A DNA stretch of 64,000 nt from Archegozetes longisetosus (lineage: Eukaryota > Arthropoda > Arachnida > Sarcoptiformes > Trhypochthoniidae). Where the stretch lies: positions 5,477,855 through 5,541,854 of the forward strand of contig JAEMBT020000006.1 of NCBI GenBank assembly GCA_018873245.2, read 5' to 3'. This document shows positions 37,674 through 50,110 of the stretch, in pieces. The notes beneath the pieces were generated by a model, which ran no database searches, was not told the origin of the DNA, and was given only the letters and a program-made list of their open reading frames with translations. Position 1 is the first letter of the stretch. Each line of letters begins with the position of its first letter. Made by a program: the position numbers and the translations under genes.

Positions 37674-39857
37674 CGAGTGAGTGAGAAGACCAAATCGATC
37701 TCTTCGGCATTGCTGGTACTCAGATTGTGTTCGAACGCCTCCAGATATAGAAAATAAATGAAATTCAGATTTGATGTTATAATCTCCGATAAACTTATAC
37801 AACTTTTAATAAAATTAAAATTTGATAGTAAAATAAATAATCTGTTTCCTTATGAAAGTTTGACGGACAAATGATTTATTGAGCCTTATTTCTCGAGCTT
37901 AGCGTTAGATCTTTTGAGTAAACACAATATCACACAAGAAATTGATTAAACCAAAATATTATACTTTAAACTTTTGATTAAACTGTCGTTTATTTTACTA
38001 AAATATAGGCCATATTCTAAGTAAATAGATCGTGAGACGCAAGCCAACTACTAAAAATCATGCCTAAAACATAAAAGGTTTGTAATTAAAACTTTATCAA
38101 TAATAATAAATACTAAAGTTTGTTAAATATGTGTATTTGTTAGATAAGAATTATTAAAATAGAATTTGTCACTTCTGTGCACAAAGTTTAATGCACTCTT
38201 CAGCTCTCTTTCTAATCAATAGCGCAACAAAATCAAAAAATATATTTGTTTGATGAGGCACTGAATTATAAGAAGAAAAAAGTAATCATATGAAACACTT
38301 TAGTATAAACTCGTAAATCATAGACTGCAGTATTAATGTTTTCACTGATGTTTTTCTGATGCTTTAGTGGAAAAGCAAAATCAAAATTGAAACTAATGAG
38401 TCTGTTGAGTGAGCAAAACAGAGATTGACAGTAGTTTTGATTGATAAAATCAACTAAAAAGTAATCTTATAGACATGTTCTCTATTGAACATAGTTTAAT
38501 GAACTACTAATAATCGAATAGAAAATTTGTTAGCCTACTGTCAGTTATAGATATGGTTTTGTTTTGCTTTCAAATACAGTACAATTGTCTGTATTATTCA
38601 TTTGAATCATTTATGAAAGCGTTGCTGTTACCAAAATACTGCCTTCAATAAGATAATTACAACGTATCAAACAAATTGGTCATTCAGTAGTTCATCTTAT
38701 TAAACTTTAATCATTATTTTACTTATTCGTTATACGAAAATGCATATAAATCTCGTAATCATTTCATACTTGCTTTGATTCACATTAACTCAATATGAAG
38801 TGTTTGAACGATTAGGACCTAATCTATAGTTGATTCACTTTATCAAAACTCATGTTTCAGTAGTTTGAAATGGCAATTCGGTTTTTAAAACATTTGAATA
38901 TAAAACTAGTTTAAAATAGACAGAAAACACTTTGAAAGCAGTATAGATGCTAACTGTCAAACTTAATGATAGAGTAAATATACAGTTATAGAAAGACTAT
39001 ATAAGTTAGTTAAGTTATTCTACGAGTTAGCTTATAGTGTTTTTCCTATTGTACTCTGACGCAGCATTTAATTGAGAAGTATTTCTAGTAGCAATAGTAT
39101 TAATGTTTTTTGTGCATCTGGAAACATGCAAATTAGATGCACGTCTCATCACTATTGTGTGCGCTAATGATATTCTAAAATATAGTTCGGGGCAAACAAT
39201 GGTTATCATTACACAAGCGAAACCTTTTCCAATTAACTTTTATTGCACATACTTGATTATCAACGGCACATTTAGCGCTTCCAAACAATTCTATAGTAAA
39301 AACAAATCGATAAAATGAATATAAGTGAGCAGCTGCAAATCAATTCTATTTTATTTCACTATACTCTACTGCTATATATTCTATCATTTTGAAATCATGC
39401 ATAGCAACCACAAGTCATGCCTTCTTATACCAATCCTCTCCAATCATTATAACAACTCATATTATATCGAATTTAATTCACACTCATTTTATACTAAAAT
39501 AAGGAATCAAAGTTAGAAATTAAGCTGCAATTCATGTGGATGACAGGTAGAATAACATAAGAATGCTTTTGCTATAACTATGCATCATTTTTTCGTCAGT
39601 TACAGTAACACTTTATATTGAACATTATATCGCTTAAAGTGATTGTCTAAATGCTGTATTGCACTGCTCACTATGTTTTCTTACTTTACGTCAACTTAAA
39701 TCCGTTCAATAATCACAGACCGTTTTCATTCAACTTTGATTGCAATCATGGCTTTTGTATTTTCAAAGAGTGCACAACATATACTCTTTTACTTTTATTG
39801 CCAATCGATTTATTTTATTTTCTGTTATTTTACTTTTCTATTCTCTTAAAAATCATT

Positions 39858-39910
39858 GCTCTCTCCTCTCTCCCTCCCTCTCTCTCTCCCTCCCTCTCTC
39901 TCCTCTCCTA
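39858..39910. repeat. CT-rich imperfect microsatellite
   Basis: About 50 bp of interrupted CTCTC/CCCTC units in a pyrimidine-rich setting. The Ser/Leu-repeat reading frames across it are low-complexity shadows. Confidence 0.85.
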
Positions 39911-40243
39911 TCGTGTCCTTTGACTCTACGATGTTGTTCACTCTTTGCTCTTTAGCATTGATTGAGTCACAAGTTTAAAGTGCAATAATAATGAATTGCA
40001 ATTGTGTGATAAGATCGTTGGATCCGATGTTTTATACGTAATAGAGATGCAAAGCTTTGCGACCCTTCTCTCATCCTTTATATCCCTTATGTTTAGAGTA
40101 ATTTGATTTTGGTGTTTGATAATAGAGTAGAAGTTTGAAGTGAGCTTCCATGTTCTCCATCGCTATCTCTGTTTTGAAGAGAGTGACACAATACGACTTT
40201 TTGCTTTTTTGTTCGTTCCACTCATATCTAAAGCAATAAAAAA

Positions 40244-40287
40244 CAAAACTAACTACAACTTTCATCAAAACTAACTACAACTTTCAT
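40244..40287. repeat. 22-bp exact tandem duplication
   Basis: Two exact adjacent copies of a 22-bp unit beginning CAAAACTAACTACAACTTTC. Being identical, the duplication is probably recent. Confidence 0.9.
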
Positions 40288-43200
40288 CAATAGCACGACA
40301 GGGAAAAGTGAAAACAAAGTTTCACATTGAAACAATACACTAAATATGAATTTTGATGCTTGCAAATCTCCAGCAATTTGCAGGCAAAAGTGACAATAGT
40401 TTTAATAGAATCTAGTTATTAATTATATAAGTGATGATCAGTTGTCGAGCCTAAGTAACTATTAGAGTCCACTAGAGATTTCTAATCATTAACTACTGAC
40501 GATAATCTAAGTTTTAGAGTCTGCTCTAAACCCGTCAAATTTTCGTTGAGCCCAAAAGCATAATATTTTTAGCTGAGCTCAACTTTCTTATCAATGCTGA
40601 CCAAAACAACAAACTTGAATAGTTTGAAAACTAGAATGCGTTCAAACACCGATTTCTACTATTTGAATTATTTCTCAATGAGAAGTCAATACGAGTTATA
40701 ATTGAATTTATTTTAGGGATCGATCGATAAAATAAATGTCAGGCTATCTATGAATAGCAGAATAATCCAAACCGACCGGGAATTCAAAGTGATTAGCATT
40801 ACATATGACTGTCTGTCTATTTGTCCCAAAATATATTATTATTGAGCCAATTGAACCTCATCTCAATGCGTCTGTGCGTGTATGTGATCTTCAGCGCGAC
40901 ATTTACCACATTCGTTGCAAGCCTATTGATGACTTAATTCGCATCTAAAAGGATTCACATACAACTCATCAATTTTTAAACAATCATTTCTCTACCCCTA
41001 TCTCTCTTCCAGTAGTTATTCGGACATAATTCTGTTGCCAACTATTCACAGCACTATTCACTTTAGTCTAAATATTGCTTAGATGTTTCAAAATCTATAA
41101 ACCTATTTCAATACTCTATAGTGTTTGACATGTCATGTAAAAGGTTAACAATAAGTTTTCACTGTCATGTCACTCAATCCTAAGTTATTGAATTATGTCA
41201 AATCAAAATGTTTTTATTTAATCATTTCACTGTTTATTTTCTGTAAATTTGTTTTATCTTTACCCAACACTTACTAAAATATTGGTCCAAATTTATGCTA
41301 GTATTGACCTGCACATGAATGTTTGAACTTTTCAAATTGTTCAGCTCTTCTATTCGATTCCTATTCATGTAAAAAATGTTTGCAATCTTGTATGGATTTA
41401 AACTTCAAATACAGCATGAAGCCAACTGAATTAAGATAATTTCAACATTTGCAAGTTTAATAAATCAAAACATATTTATCTGAATTTGAGCCATGAGATA
41501 TTAGTTTTAGATAGAGATGAAATGGATTTGTCTAAGAATAACAAAAGTTCAATCTTTCGAACTAAACTTATTGCGACTTAATGGAAGTGGAAGACAGGAG
41601 TCACAAGCAAGTATCGATTTTTCCCTACAATTCAGCTTAAAATTGATTTTACAGAGCTTTTAAAAGTGCAAAAAACTAATGAGATTATTATTGCAAAACA
41701 ATTGGATCAAAATAAGTGCACTTTTTCATGCTAACAGATAAGAAGCTGAGTTTAATCAAAAAACAAGTTCATTATAATTAAGATGAACTTAAACTTCTTA
41801 TAGGTTTATATTTTTTACGTTAATATTGTTCAACTAATTCTATATTATTATTCTTCAAGTAATTCTATATATTATTATGAGTAGTTTTATGAGAAAACCA
41901 TTATATAATGTTTTATGGCATCTCATTCATGGTCACTAAACATGAATAACAAGTTTTATTTTGCTCCACTCTATTATAATTAACTCTATTAAGATTAAAA
42001 CTCCATTTCCTAATCGTTCATTTTTATGTCTCCTATAACTCAATCCTTCCATTAATCGATTTTCAAACCAAATTTTTAAATATTCCTCATCAAAATCACA
42101 CCGCTTTTTCTCGCTTTTATGTGTTTATATTCAGCCACTGATTCATGGCTTTGCTGAACAATTTTTTTATTGCCATGTCTTGTGTTTTGAAAAATGTTCA
42201 ATTCATAGGAGAGCTCTTAATTATGATAACATTTTTTAGTTTTTCAACTTAAGAATAATATTCTTGTAACTGATGTTTTGGCGTTTGGGGAAAATAAAGT
42301 TTAAGGCATTAAAATGAGTACATTTTTAAGACAAAGCAATGTTGCAAAAAAATTCAACTTGGTCAATATTTATTATTATAGTTTGTATACTAAATGCAAA
42401 TGAAATAAATTTGGTTTGTTTTGAAAGAAAAGGAAATAATTTCAAATATTAATTGGTGTAGTATTTGTTGAGAAACGTTTTCATAGAGTAATTGCTTGGC
42501 ATAGAGTAGCGCCTAATTTATTTAGAAGTCTAGCAATAGGTTATGTAAGTTTGTATGATAAAATCAAGTTTGTTCATCTTCTGCATTAGAGTCTTATGCA
42601 TCAATTTCTTGTGCATCTCCCAACAACATAACATATGGGAAGATTCCCAGTTCAAGATACTTTGGTCACATACACATACAGCACATCTAAACAAGAGTAC
42701 CAACACTCCAATTATGCGCTACAAGACAAGATCAAATGAAATGCTGCTCTTTTTCTATCTCAATATACCGGTAATATCTTTCAGACGCATTTGCATTCTA
42801 TAGCACGCTAGAGGTTAATGTAGTGTATATACCAGACTATGCAGTCAGAACTGCAAATTATTAGATGATTGCAATTGAAGTCGTGACATGAATTTAGCAA
42901 AACTCAAGAGGACAGCCCTGCAAAATGTCCTGTGGATGATGAAAATAAAGTTATATGAAAGTCGTGGTTCTCTGTCACTAAAAAGCTAATAATAATAGCT
43001 TCAGTTGGCTTTTATGAGCTAACGTGTGCATCAAAATCCTCATGGGTATGACTGAGCTTAAGATTTCATAGCAATCCTCAGTTGCTTCAGCCTCCAGTCT
43101 CTCCCCTTTTAAATTGAATCAGAGGCAAAACTTGTGAAGCAGTAAATGCAGGCAACAACTAACTATAAGAGGCTCAGCTCTTTGTTTCATACCAACTGCT

Positions 43201-44871
43201 AGTACCCCTTCTTATTGACGCAATTCTCTAAGATGTCTAAGTCAAACAACAGCACAAGTGTAAGCATGTAAACATTTACGATTGCCAACTATTGTTCTTT
43301 TAGTTTTTTCTACTTCTACTTCTACTTCTACTTGTTCTTGTTCTTGTTCTTCTTCTACTTGTTCCTTCTTCTCAACTTACATCGCAATCAGTATTCTTGT
43401 TGGAATTTGTTCCAGCTTCTTTAATACTTGCACTCATATTCTTACTCTTATTATTTTTACTCTCATATAATCCTTAATACTTACTGTTAGATATACTTTA
43501 TAATAAATTTGGTTTCGTTTTGCTTACATATGCCTAAAACTTAATTTGCAGCGCATTCGGTCTATGACTCTGTTAATGTTTGATATATTTGATGCTAGAA
43601 ATAGCCAAAGTAGCATTTATTAAATTTATATTTACTTATTCGTACAGCTTTAGTGATTAGGCGCTCAAACTCAATTGTCTTCTATAGACTTGTTTAAGAT
43701 ATACAATCTTAGCGTACACTTATTCTGCTTATCTACTTCTCAGAATTTCGTATTTGCATCACTCTATCTAATACCAAACTGGAGCAATCATGACCAGCGT
43801 TCACTCTTTCCTAGAATACTAGTATTCTCTTATTTTCTTACTTCACTCTCCTATTTTCTATTCTCTTCCACATTCACTATTCCCTTATGGCATCTCTTGA
43901 GTTAAGCTAGCGTGATTTTCACTGCCAGTTCTGAACGCGCCTCCATTTGCCTAAAGGTATGATAATTCTCACTTATGAACATCCTTTTATATACAGGTTC
44001 AATGTTAAAACCACTGTTCAGACTCAATACTTATCAATATTCGGTGTTACCCAATTCTGTGTTTTATTAGATTATATAGAAATGACCTCGTCTTCCAATG
44101 GCTAACCATAACTCGAGCGCTAGTTCTTTAATCATATATTATTTTATTATGATTTGATGTATTTTAAGTGTTTGGTTTCACAGGCGGGTTCTCCTGCACA
44201 TCGCTCACACATACTAACAGCTCCAAAGATTATTCACTCTGTTCTGTCTTGCATTTACTTTATAGTGTATCCAAACCTTCCACTAAGAGCTCTATCAAAA
44301 AATCGATTCACTATAACTCCACTATCAATACTAGACTAAGAATTTTTTGCTTCAACACTACTCCGAGCTGTAATCCTACTAAACTAGTAAATATTGTAAT
44401 ATTGTTTGGAAAATAATTAACATGAAAATTTAATATACCGCCTAATGTTTACTTGTATTCATTAGGCTGTCTCAAATCTTTATCAAAAATATTCATGAGG
44501 GATGCGCTGTCTCTGAATAATCAAATTAATCATTATTCAAAAATGTGTTATGCTCTATAGTATTCAAAATATAATACAATTCTTCAAAATACAAAAGGTT
44601 TGATTTGCTATTAGTTAAGGGAAACGAAGGGAGAAATATATTTTGTTGGCAACATTATGATAAATATGATTCAATATGATAGATGCAGTGCTATAACGAG
44701 CATTTATGGTGTATATACTTCACTGCATAAGCGTATTGCCTCAACCAAACAAACCTAGCAATTAGTGAGCACTGATTATTATTCCATTGGGGACTTCTTT
44801 CTATTGTATGAAAGAGAGAGAAAACTTTTTATCTATTACGATCAACTCAATTGGCATAAATGCCATTTCAG

Positions 44872-44874
<3 letters not shown>

Positions 44875-44912
<38 letters not shown>
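44875..44912. repeat. (CT)n microsatellite
   Basis: An uninterrupted run of 19 CT units, followed by GACACCCCTCGTTCGCAC. Confidence 0.97.
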
Positions 44913-44915
<3 letters not shown>

Positions 44916-45701
44916 ACCCCTCGTTCGCACTGCTGCCATACTTGAACTAAATTTAGGAAATTTTTATTCTGCTCTAATGTATTTAATGAAATAAACTAAA
45001 GTTGATGTTTGGCTGCAAAATAGAGTAATAACAAAATATATATGAGAAGTTGATTTATGGCAGAGGATGCAAAAAAAGCGTAACACACTTTCAATTTGAA
45101 CCACTCGTAAGCAGCTTTAATCATGAAGGGAACCTTCGGGAATCAGAAAAGGCAAGAAATCGCTTGGAATATATCCCAAGAGTGGTGACGTACTTGCACT
45201 CTCTACTAGAACTAGAGGATGAGTTTTGGCTCTGCTAACACTCTCTTCTACATCGCTAATAGCAGACTATGCACTACTACGCCAGACAATACACCGCAAT
45301 CCCATCACATTCTGCTTTGTTATTACGGAAAAGTAACTTCTTATTCCCCCAATTTCTCCTAACATTAACCAATTGATCGGACCCAATATACCCAATATAG
45401 ATTTGACGGCTTCGTCGGCGAACACTTCGTCTGCTTCATAACTCTATGTGTTTTTCTGCCATCAATCCATTGCCAAAACTATTTCTCTGTATTTATCCTG
45501 ACTTTGCCTTCAATATATGAGTTACTGCTTAGAAACTGCTATTTGTTATGAAACTGCACTCTATTTGTTTAGCAATGATTTGCTTTGCTCTGAATTACGT
45601 CCCTCTGCCTCAGCCTTGCCTTAGCTGTACTCGCACTCAATGTTCTGCGTCTTGTTCTGCTTTTACTTTTCCTCTTCTTTTTACTTCTTTAACTAATTTA
45701 G

Positions 45702-45791
45702 TCTGTAGAACACGTACTTCCTGAAGATGAGCCATCATTACAAAATACTGTTGAACGTTACAAACGTAATAATGTCACTGATTATGTCTAA
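45702..45791 (+). CDS. Candidate terminal coding exon, unidentified gene
   Basis: A 29-residue open frame plus TAA directly follows a good acceptor (pyrimidine tract, then CTAATTTAG). The encoded segment starts SVEHVLPEDEPSLQN, continues VERYKRNN and ends VTDYV. Composition is balanced and hydrophilic with varied codons, unlike the surrounding AT/CT-rich noise. A C-terminal Asp-Tyr-Val could be a PDZ-type ligand (inference). Incoming phase would be 0. I do not recognise the protein and cannot place the upstream exons with confidence. It could be the last exon of a + strand gene with long introns, or a decayed remnant. Confidence 0.35.
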   Translation, partial: SVEHVLPEDEPSLQNTVERYKRNNVTDYV

Positions 45792-48633
45792 CGTTTACCA
45801 TGTCTTCTTCTTATATGTGTTGTACTACAATTGATAAACACGATCACCCTATCAGTCGTGTATTACTATATGAACATTAAACCAAAAAATGGTTTGCAAT
45901 TTACAATATATCCAGTTATTGTTTTTTTGCATTCCAGCCTCCAGTGGCATATAAAGCATTTTTTAGAGTACAGCACTATTACTAAACTTAATATATTTTT
46001 TTCTGCAAGCCTTCAGGTAGTTTATAGAGCATACTCTTGTGACTGTCAGGCATTACAATTTAATGCGTTGTATCGTTGCATAAAATACGCTTTTTCTTCT
46101 TCTATATTCGTGAATTTGCAAAACTATTGCTGTTACCAGTTTTTGTTTTTTTCTCTTATTTATTGCTATTGAGTTTTACGAGTTGAAGGGATATTCTATG
46201 AACCAGAGCTGGCATATGCGTTACTATCACTTTTTCTTCATCTATTTTGCACCATTGTAAATCCTTTTCCCTTCTACTTTCCAACTAAATTTTCTTCTTT
46301 AGACCACATACTCTCTTAAATACAATGAATATGATGTCTTTCAAAAACAATGAGTGTAATAAAATTAATGAGAAAAGCGACAAAACTGGCAATCAATGGC
46401 AAATTTATTGTCAGCTGACTCACAATATAAGAGATTATGTTTGTCGAAAAGACAATATACTTTGCTCTCAAATTATATTATATCTTAAGAGTTAGGAAAA
46501 TACAAATTTAGTTCTCTTTGGCCGACATCAATATGACTAATGTTGACCGAAACCATATCAGAGGCATTATAAAAACCATATGAAAGTATTACAAAAAAAC
46601 ACCACTGCTGTGTTTACATCAACTCATCGGTATTAAAGGCGTTTAATTCATGGTAATTTTATTCTCTCACTCATGTACCATCTCTCAAGCTGGTATATCT
46701 TACATGTATTATGTTCTCCGCTTTGCCCACCCGTCGATTTAGTTTGAAGGGCTGGAAATCACTACACAATACCATCGTTCTATCAGTATCTCTTTAGAGT
46801 AGGCATTAGTACGCAGTATTGTGTCTATAGTATTCAATTCCTTACCATCGCTGATCAAATCAGCCCCAAAATCGCCACTTTAAGACTCCATTCTAACTCT
46901 TTATCATACTTAACTGCTCAAATGTTTAAGCCCAGTGACGTAGGCTTACTTGGCTTCTCAACCAACATTTTGTCTTACTATTGGATTAAAGCCTTTTATT
47001 TATAGTAAGGATTGTTTCACACAATCGTATTCCTAGCACTAAACTCTTAAAAATATGACAAAACTTTTTCTTTCAATTTGCAAATACTTAAAACTATTTT
47101 TAAATTTGATTTCAATCTCTCCATTGTTTGCTGTTCTGTTTGTTTCTTTTCTTTTACTTGTTGTATGATTGAAACTGTGTTTCATAACAAATGGCAATTA
47201 GAAGCTTAAAAGCAACAAAATTTTCTCACTCGTTAAATAGCGATTACATTATTTTTGTCCCAATTTGAGTTACGCCACTATTTACTTTCTATCAGTCTTT
47301 AATCTGAGATATTTTTGAAAGAATATATTTATCTGAAATGCAATCTCGCCGTTCTGTTTCTAAAATATTCAACATCCTTCAAATCCTTTCAACTGTTTGT
47401 AACAAACAATTCTCTTTATTCAAAGTTAGTTTACATTCCTATTTAGTTGCGCGTTCCCCAGAGTTTCATCGATTCTCCTTTCCGACTAACACTTGCCAGA
47501 GGAGTCCATAATTATTCTCGATATCACTTCCTTCTAAAATTTACAACTTCGAAAAATCACACTTCAACTAAAAAACCTTTTCGTTATTTGACAATTTTTG
47601 CTCAGATTTCCTACTCAATTATTCAGAGTATGTTTCAATTGCTTTGCAATTTGGTGACAAATTCATATTGTTGTGAATTGTTGCGAATGACGTGTCTTAA
47701 CAATACTCTATCAGATTGATCTCTGATACTTGAACACCTATTGCTCTAAGATCTAAATCGATCTTGCATTACAGCAACTCATTTGAAAAATGGATGTCAT
47801 TCACAACAATGTGAATCAGTTATCGAAATGGCATTTTATTCTTATGAATAATATGTTAGAGTTAAACTCAGAGATTGCTCTATAAAAATGGAGTCAAATC
47901 CTCATAAATTCTCGGAAACCGATCGTAATACGACTATTACTCCTAACAAACTTGTGCAGGTGTGCAATTGATTAGCTGCTTTGCTTTACACAGCTTTCCT
48001 ATACAAACAATTGAGCAAACATTCGAGTCTTTTTCTCTAAACATTTATTAGCAAATCATAGAATAATTTCTTCTCATCCTCGCTAACATTGTCTGCGTTG
48101 ATTGACATGAGTAATAATTATGATTTCTATTTTTCTTCTTCCCGTTTGGTTGAAAGGAATAGGAGAAAAGAAATTTTTATTATCTAAAACTCGTGATCAA
48201 CATTATGTTCTGCGCTAACTCTTAATGTTATTTTCAGTCTCACTCTTTTGCGCAAACCGTACTACAGATAATAAATTAATGATTATTGCTTTTTTGGTTA
48301 TATCTCGCTTATAAAAGCGATACACAATGATAAATTAAATGGCAACATGTGCAAAATGTGTTAGAGCCATCACACCTATCAGCTCCACTAAAATTAAGCT
48401 TTACCTCCAAACCTATATGAGATTGTATCAAATCATACCAACATTCTAATTCAGTTTATACTAAACAAATTATCTTCAAATTATAAATCATTGTAACTTT
48501 AATATTAGCGTGATCTACAACAATTACATTGTAAGCTTCAAACCAAAGCTCCAAATTACTCTATACGAACACATTAAGAATGCATGAATTCATTATTCAA
48601 TATTATTGCATTTCATGCTAAATGTCAATGTAA

Positions 48634-48831
48634 ATGCCATTGCAAACCATTGATCAAATTGAAGATAAATATGATAAGTGCCGATTATCATATTTATTTC
48701 ACAATAGCATTGGTTTCCAACAATTTGAAGACTTGAAACTCTCACATGTCGTAATCGACACTAAGCTCTTTGATCCTAATGTCAATTTGGAAATTGTATT
48801 CATAACACCCAATGAAAGGAACAAAATGTGA
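48634..48831 (+). CDS. Weak candidate small protein or isolated exon
   Basis: ATG-initiated frame of 65 codons, starting MPLQTIDQIEDKYDKCR and ending EIVFITPNERNKM. Residue composition is balanced (Asp, Glu, Lys, Arg, Gln present) and codons are varied, which sets it apart from nearby frames full of Phe, Leu, Ser and Tyr. I recognise no family, signal peptide or membrane segment. No clear promoter or splice sites flank it. It may be a chance frame or a decayed exon. Confidence 0.2.
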   Translation: MPLQTIDQIEDKYDKCRLSYLFHNSIGFQQFEDLKLSHVVIDTKLFDPNVNLEIVFITPNERNKM

Positions 48832-50032
48832 TCTTATACAGGAAGAGCAAGCCTGAAGTAGACTAAAATAGCGGAACTCCAATATTAAATATAATCTTAG
48901 TATTTGATTGAGTTAGTGAACACTTTGTTGTTTCACATAATAGCAAGTATATAGTGGGCTGCAAATTTAATCTTAGTTTAAATATCACAACACTGACTCC
49001 TGTCGTACATAAATATGATTTGTTAGATTTCTTTCCTATAATTGTTGCCATAGCGTGTTGCGTGTTTAAATATTGTTTTGTCAAACAAACTATGTTTTCA
49101 TTTCTAACTAACGCTTCTTTTTCCATAATCACAACCAATCACTTCGATGAATAAAACTTAATTATATAAATTAGCTCTTTATCCCATCAAACTTGCACTC
49201 GATCGTCAATTAGTAGTTGGGATTATTATTTCGAATCTATATGATTGAACTTTTAAATGATTTGCATTCTTTTGTCGTTGCTTTAAATAGAAATGATTTG
49301 CAGCAATATAATAGAAGAAAATATGATTTGCCATTTTTAATGCTTTACAAACAACATTCAAATAATCACTAATTTGAAACACATTTCAAATAAATTGTGT
49401 TTATTTTCTTTTCTAGTCAATTGTTCTCCTTAGAGCCATTTGATATTTAATTTTACGGTTAAAGTTATTTACGGTTATAACAATTTAGAGCCTGATGTAT
49501 TTCTAAAAGATTTTTGTCACTTTTCCTGCAATCAACATCTATTATCAGTCATTTCTTTTTCTAACTCTACCAAATTTACATCTTATTTCAATTTTCTCAA
49601 CTAAATCTATATTATTATGCCAAACATCATGAATCATGGCTTAGTTTAAATCTAACAAAACTTATCTCTTTTATAATAATTTGTTTTCAGTCAAATTCAT
49701 GTCAAACAATTTGACCCATTTTTTTCATCTTTCAAATCATAAATTATATCATCCAATACTTATCACTCAGTCTCTTAAATGCTGTCTTTAAATTTAAATT
49801 TAGTTTTACACAAAAGATTAAGCTTTTGAAACATCGTGAAAAACACCTCATGTCTGAGAGGTATCGATTCAACTAAACTAGATAAATGATTGAACTGGTG
49901 TTGAACGCTCACTAGTTCCTAGATTAACATTGCTATTAAGTCCAACTCTTATTGATCGTATCAGTTTTATCTCATCAGACCCCGCAACAATTTTTTTGTT
50001 TCCAAACTCTTGCTAATCAAAATATTCACTCT

Positions 50033-50037
<5 letters not shown>

Positions 50038-50108
<71 letters not shown>
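50038..50108. repeat. (GA)n microsatellite
   Basis: The longest dinucleotide run in the window, 71 bp without interruption. Alternating Arg-Glu frames through it are artefacts. Confidence 0.98.

Positions 50109-50110
<2 letters not shown>

Larger units (their letters stand above)
34830..45701. other. Gene-poor region, left part
   Basis: About 11 kb without a nameable gene. It holds GA and CT microsatellites, a 22-bp tandem repeat, an inverted repeat, and scattered + strand open stretches with splice-like ends, which are discussed as findings. If the exon at 45702 is real, part of this region should be its introns. Confidence 0.5.

Noticed and set aside
37614-37802. Frames rich in alternating Ser-Leu or Arg-Glu residues over GA/CT tracts (also 39651-39955, 49952-50158, 59010-59231, 60720-60950)
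   Set aside because: They are translations of dinucleotide microsatellites.
45831-46172. 113-codon + frame
   Set aside because: Tyr/Phe/Cys-rich with no splice support; probably 3'UTR-like or intergenic noise.
48863-49154. Overlapping frames on both strands (91 and 66 codons)
   Set aside because: They mirror each other; neither has homology or flanking signals, and composition does not favour either.
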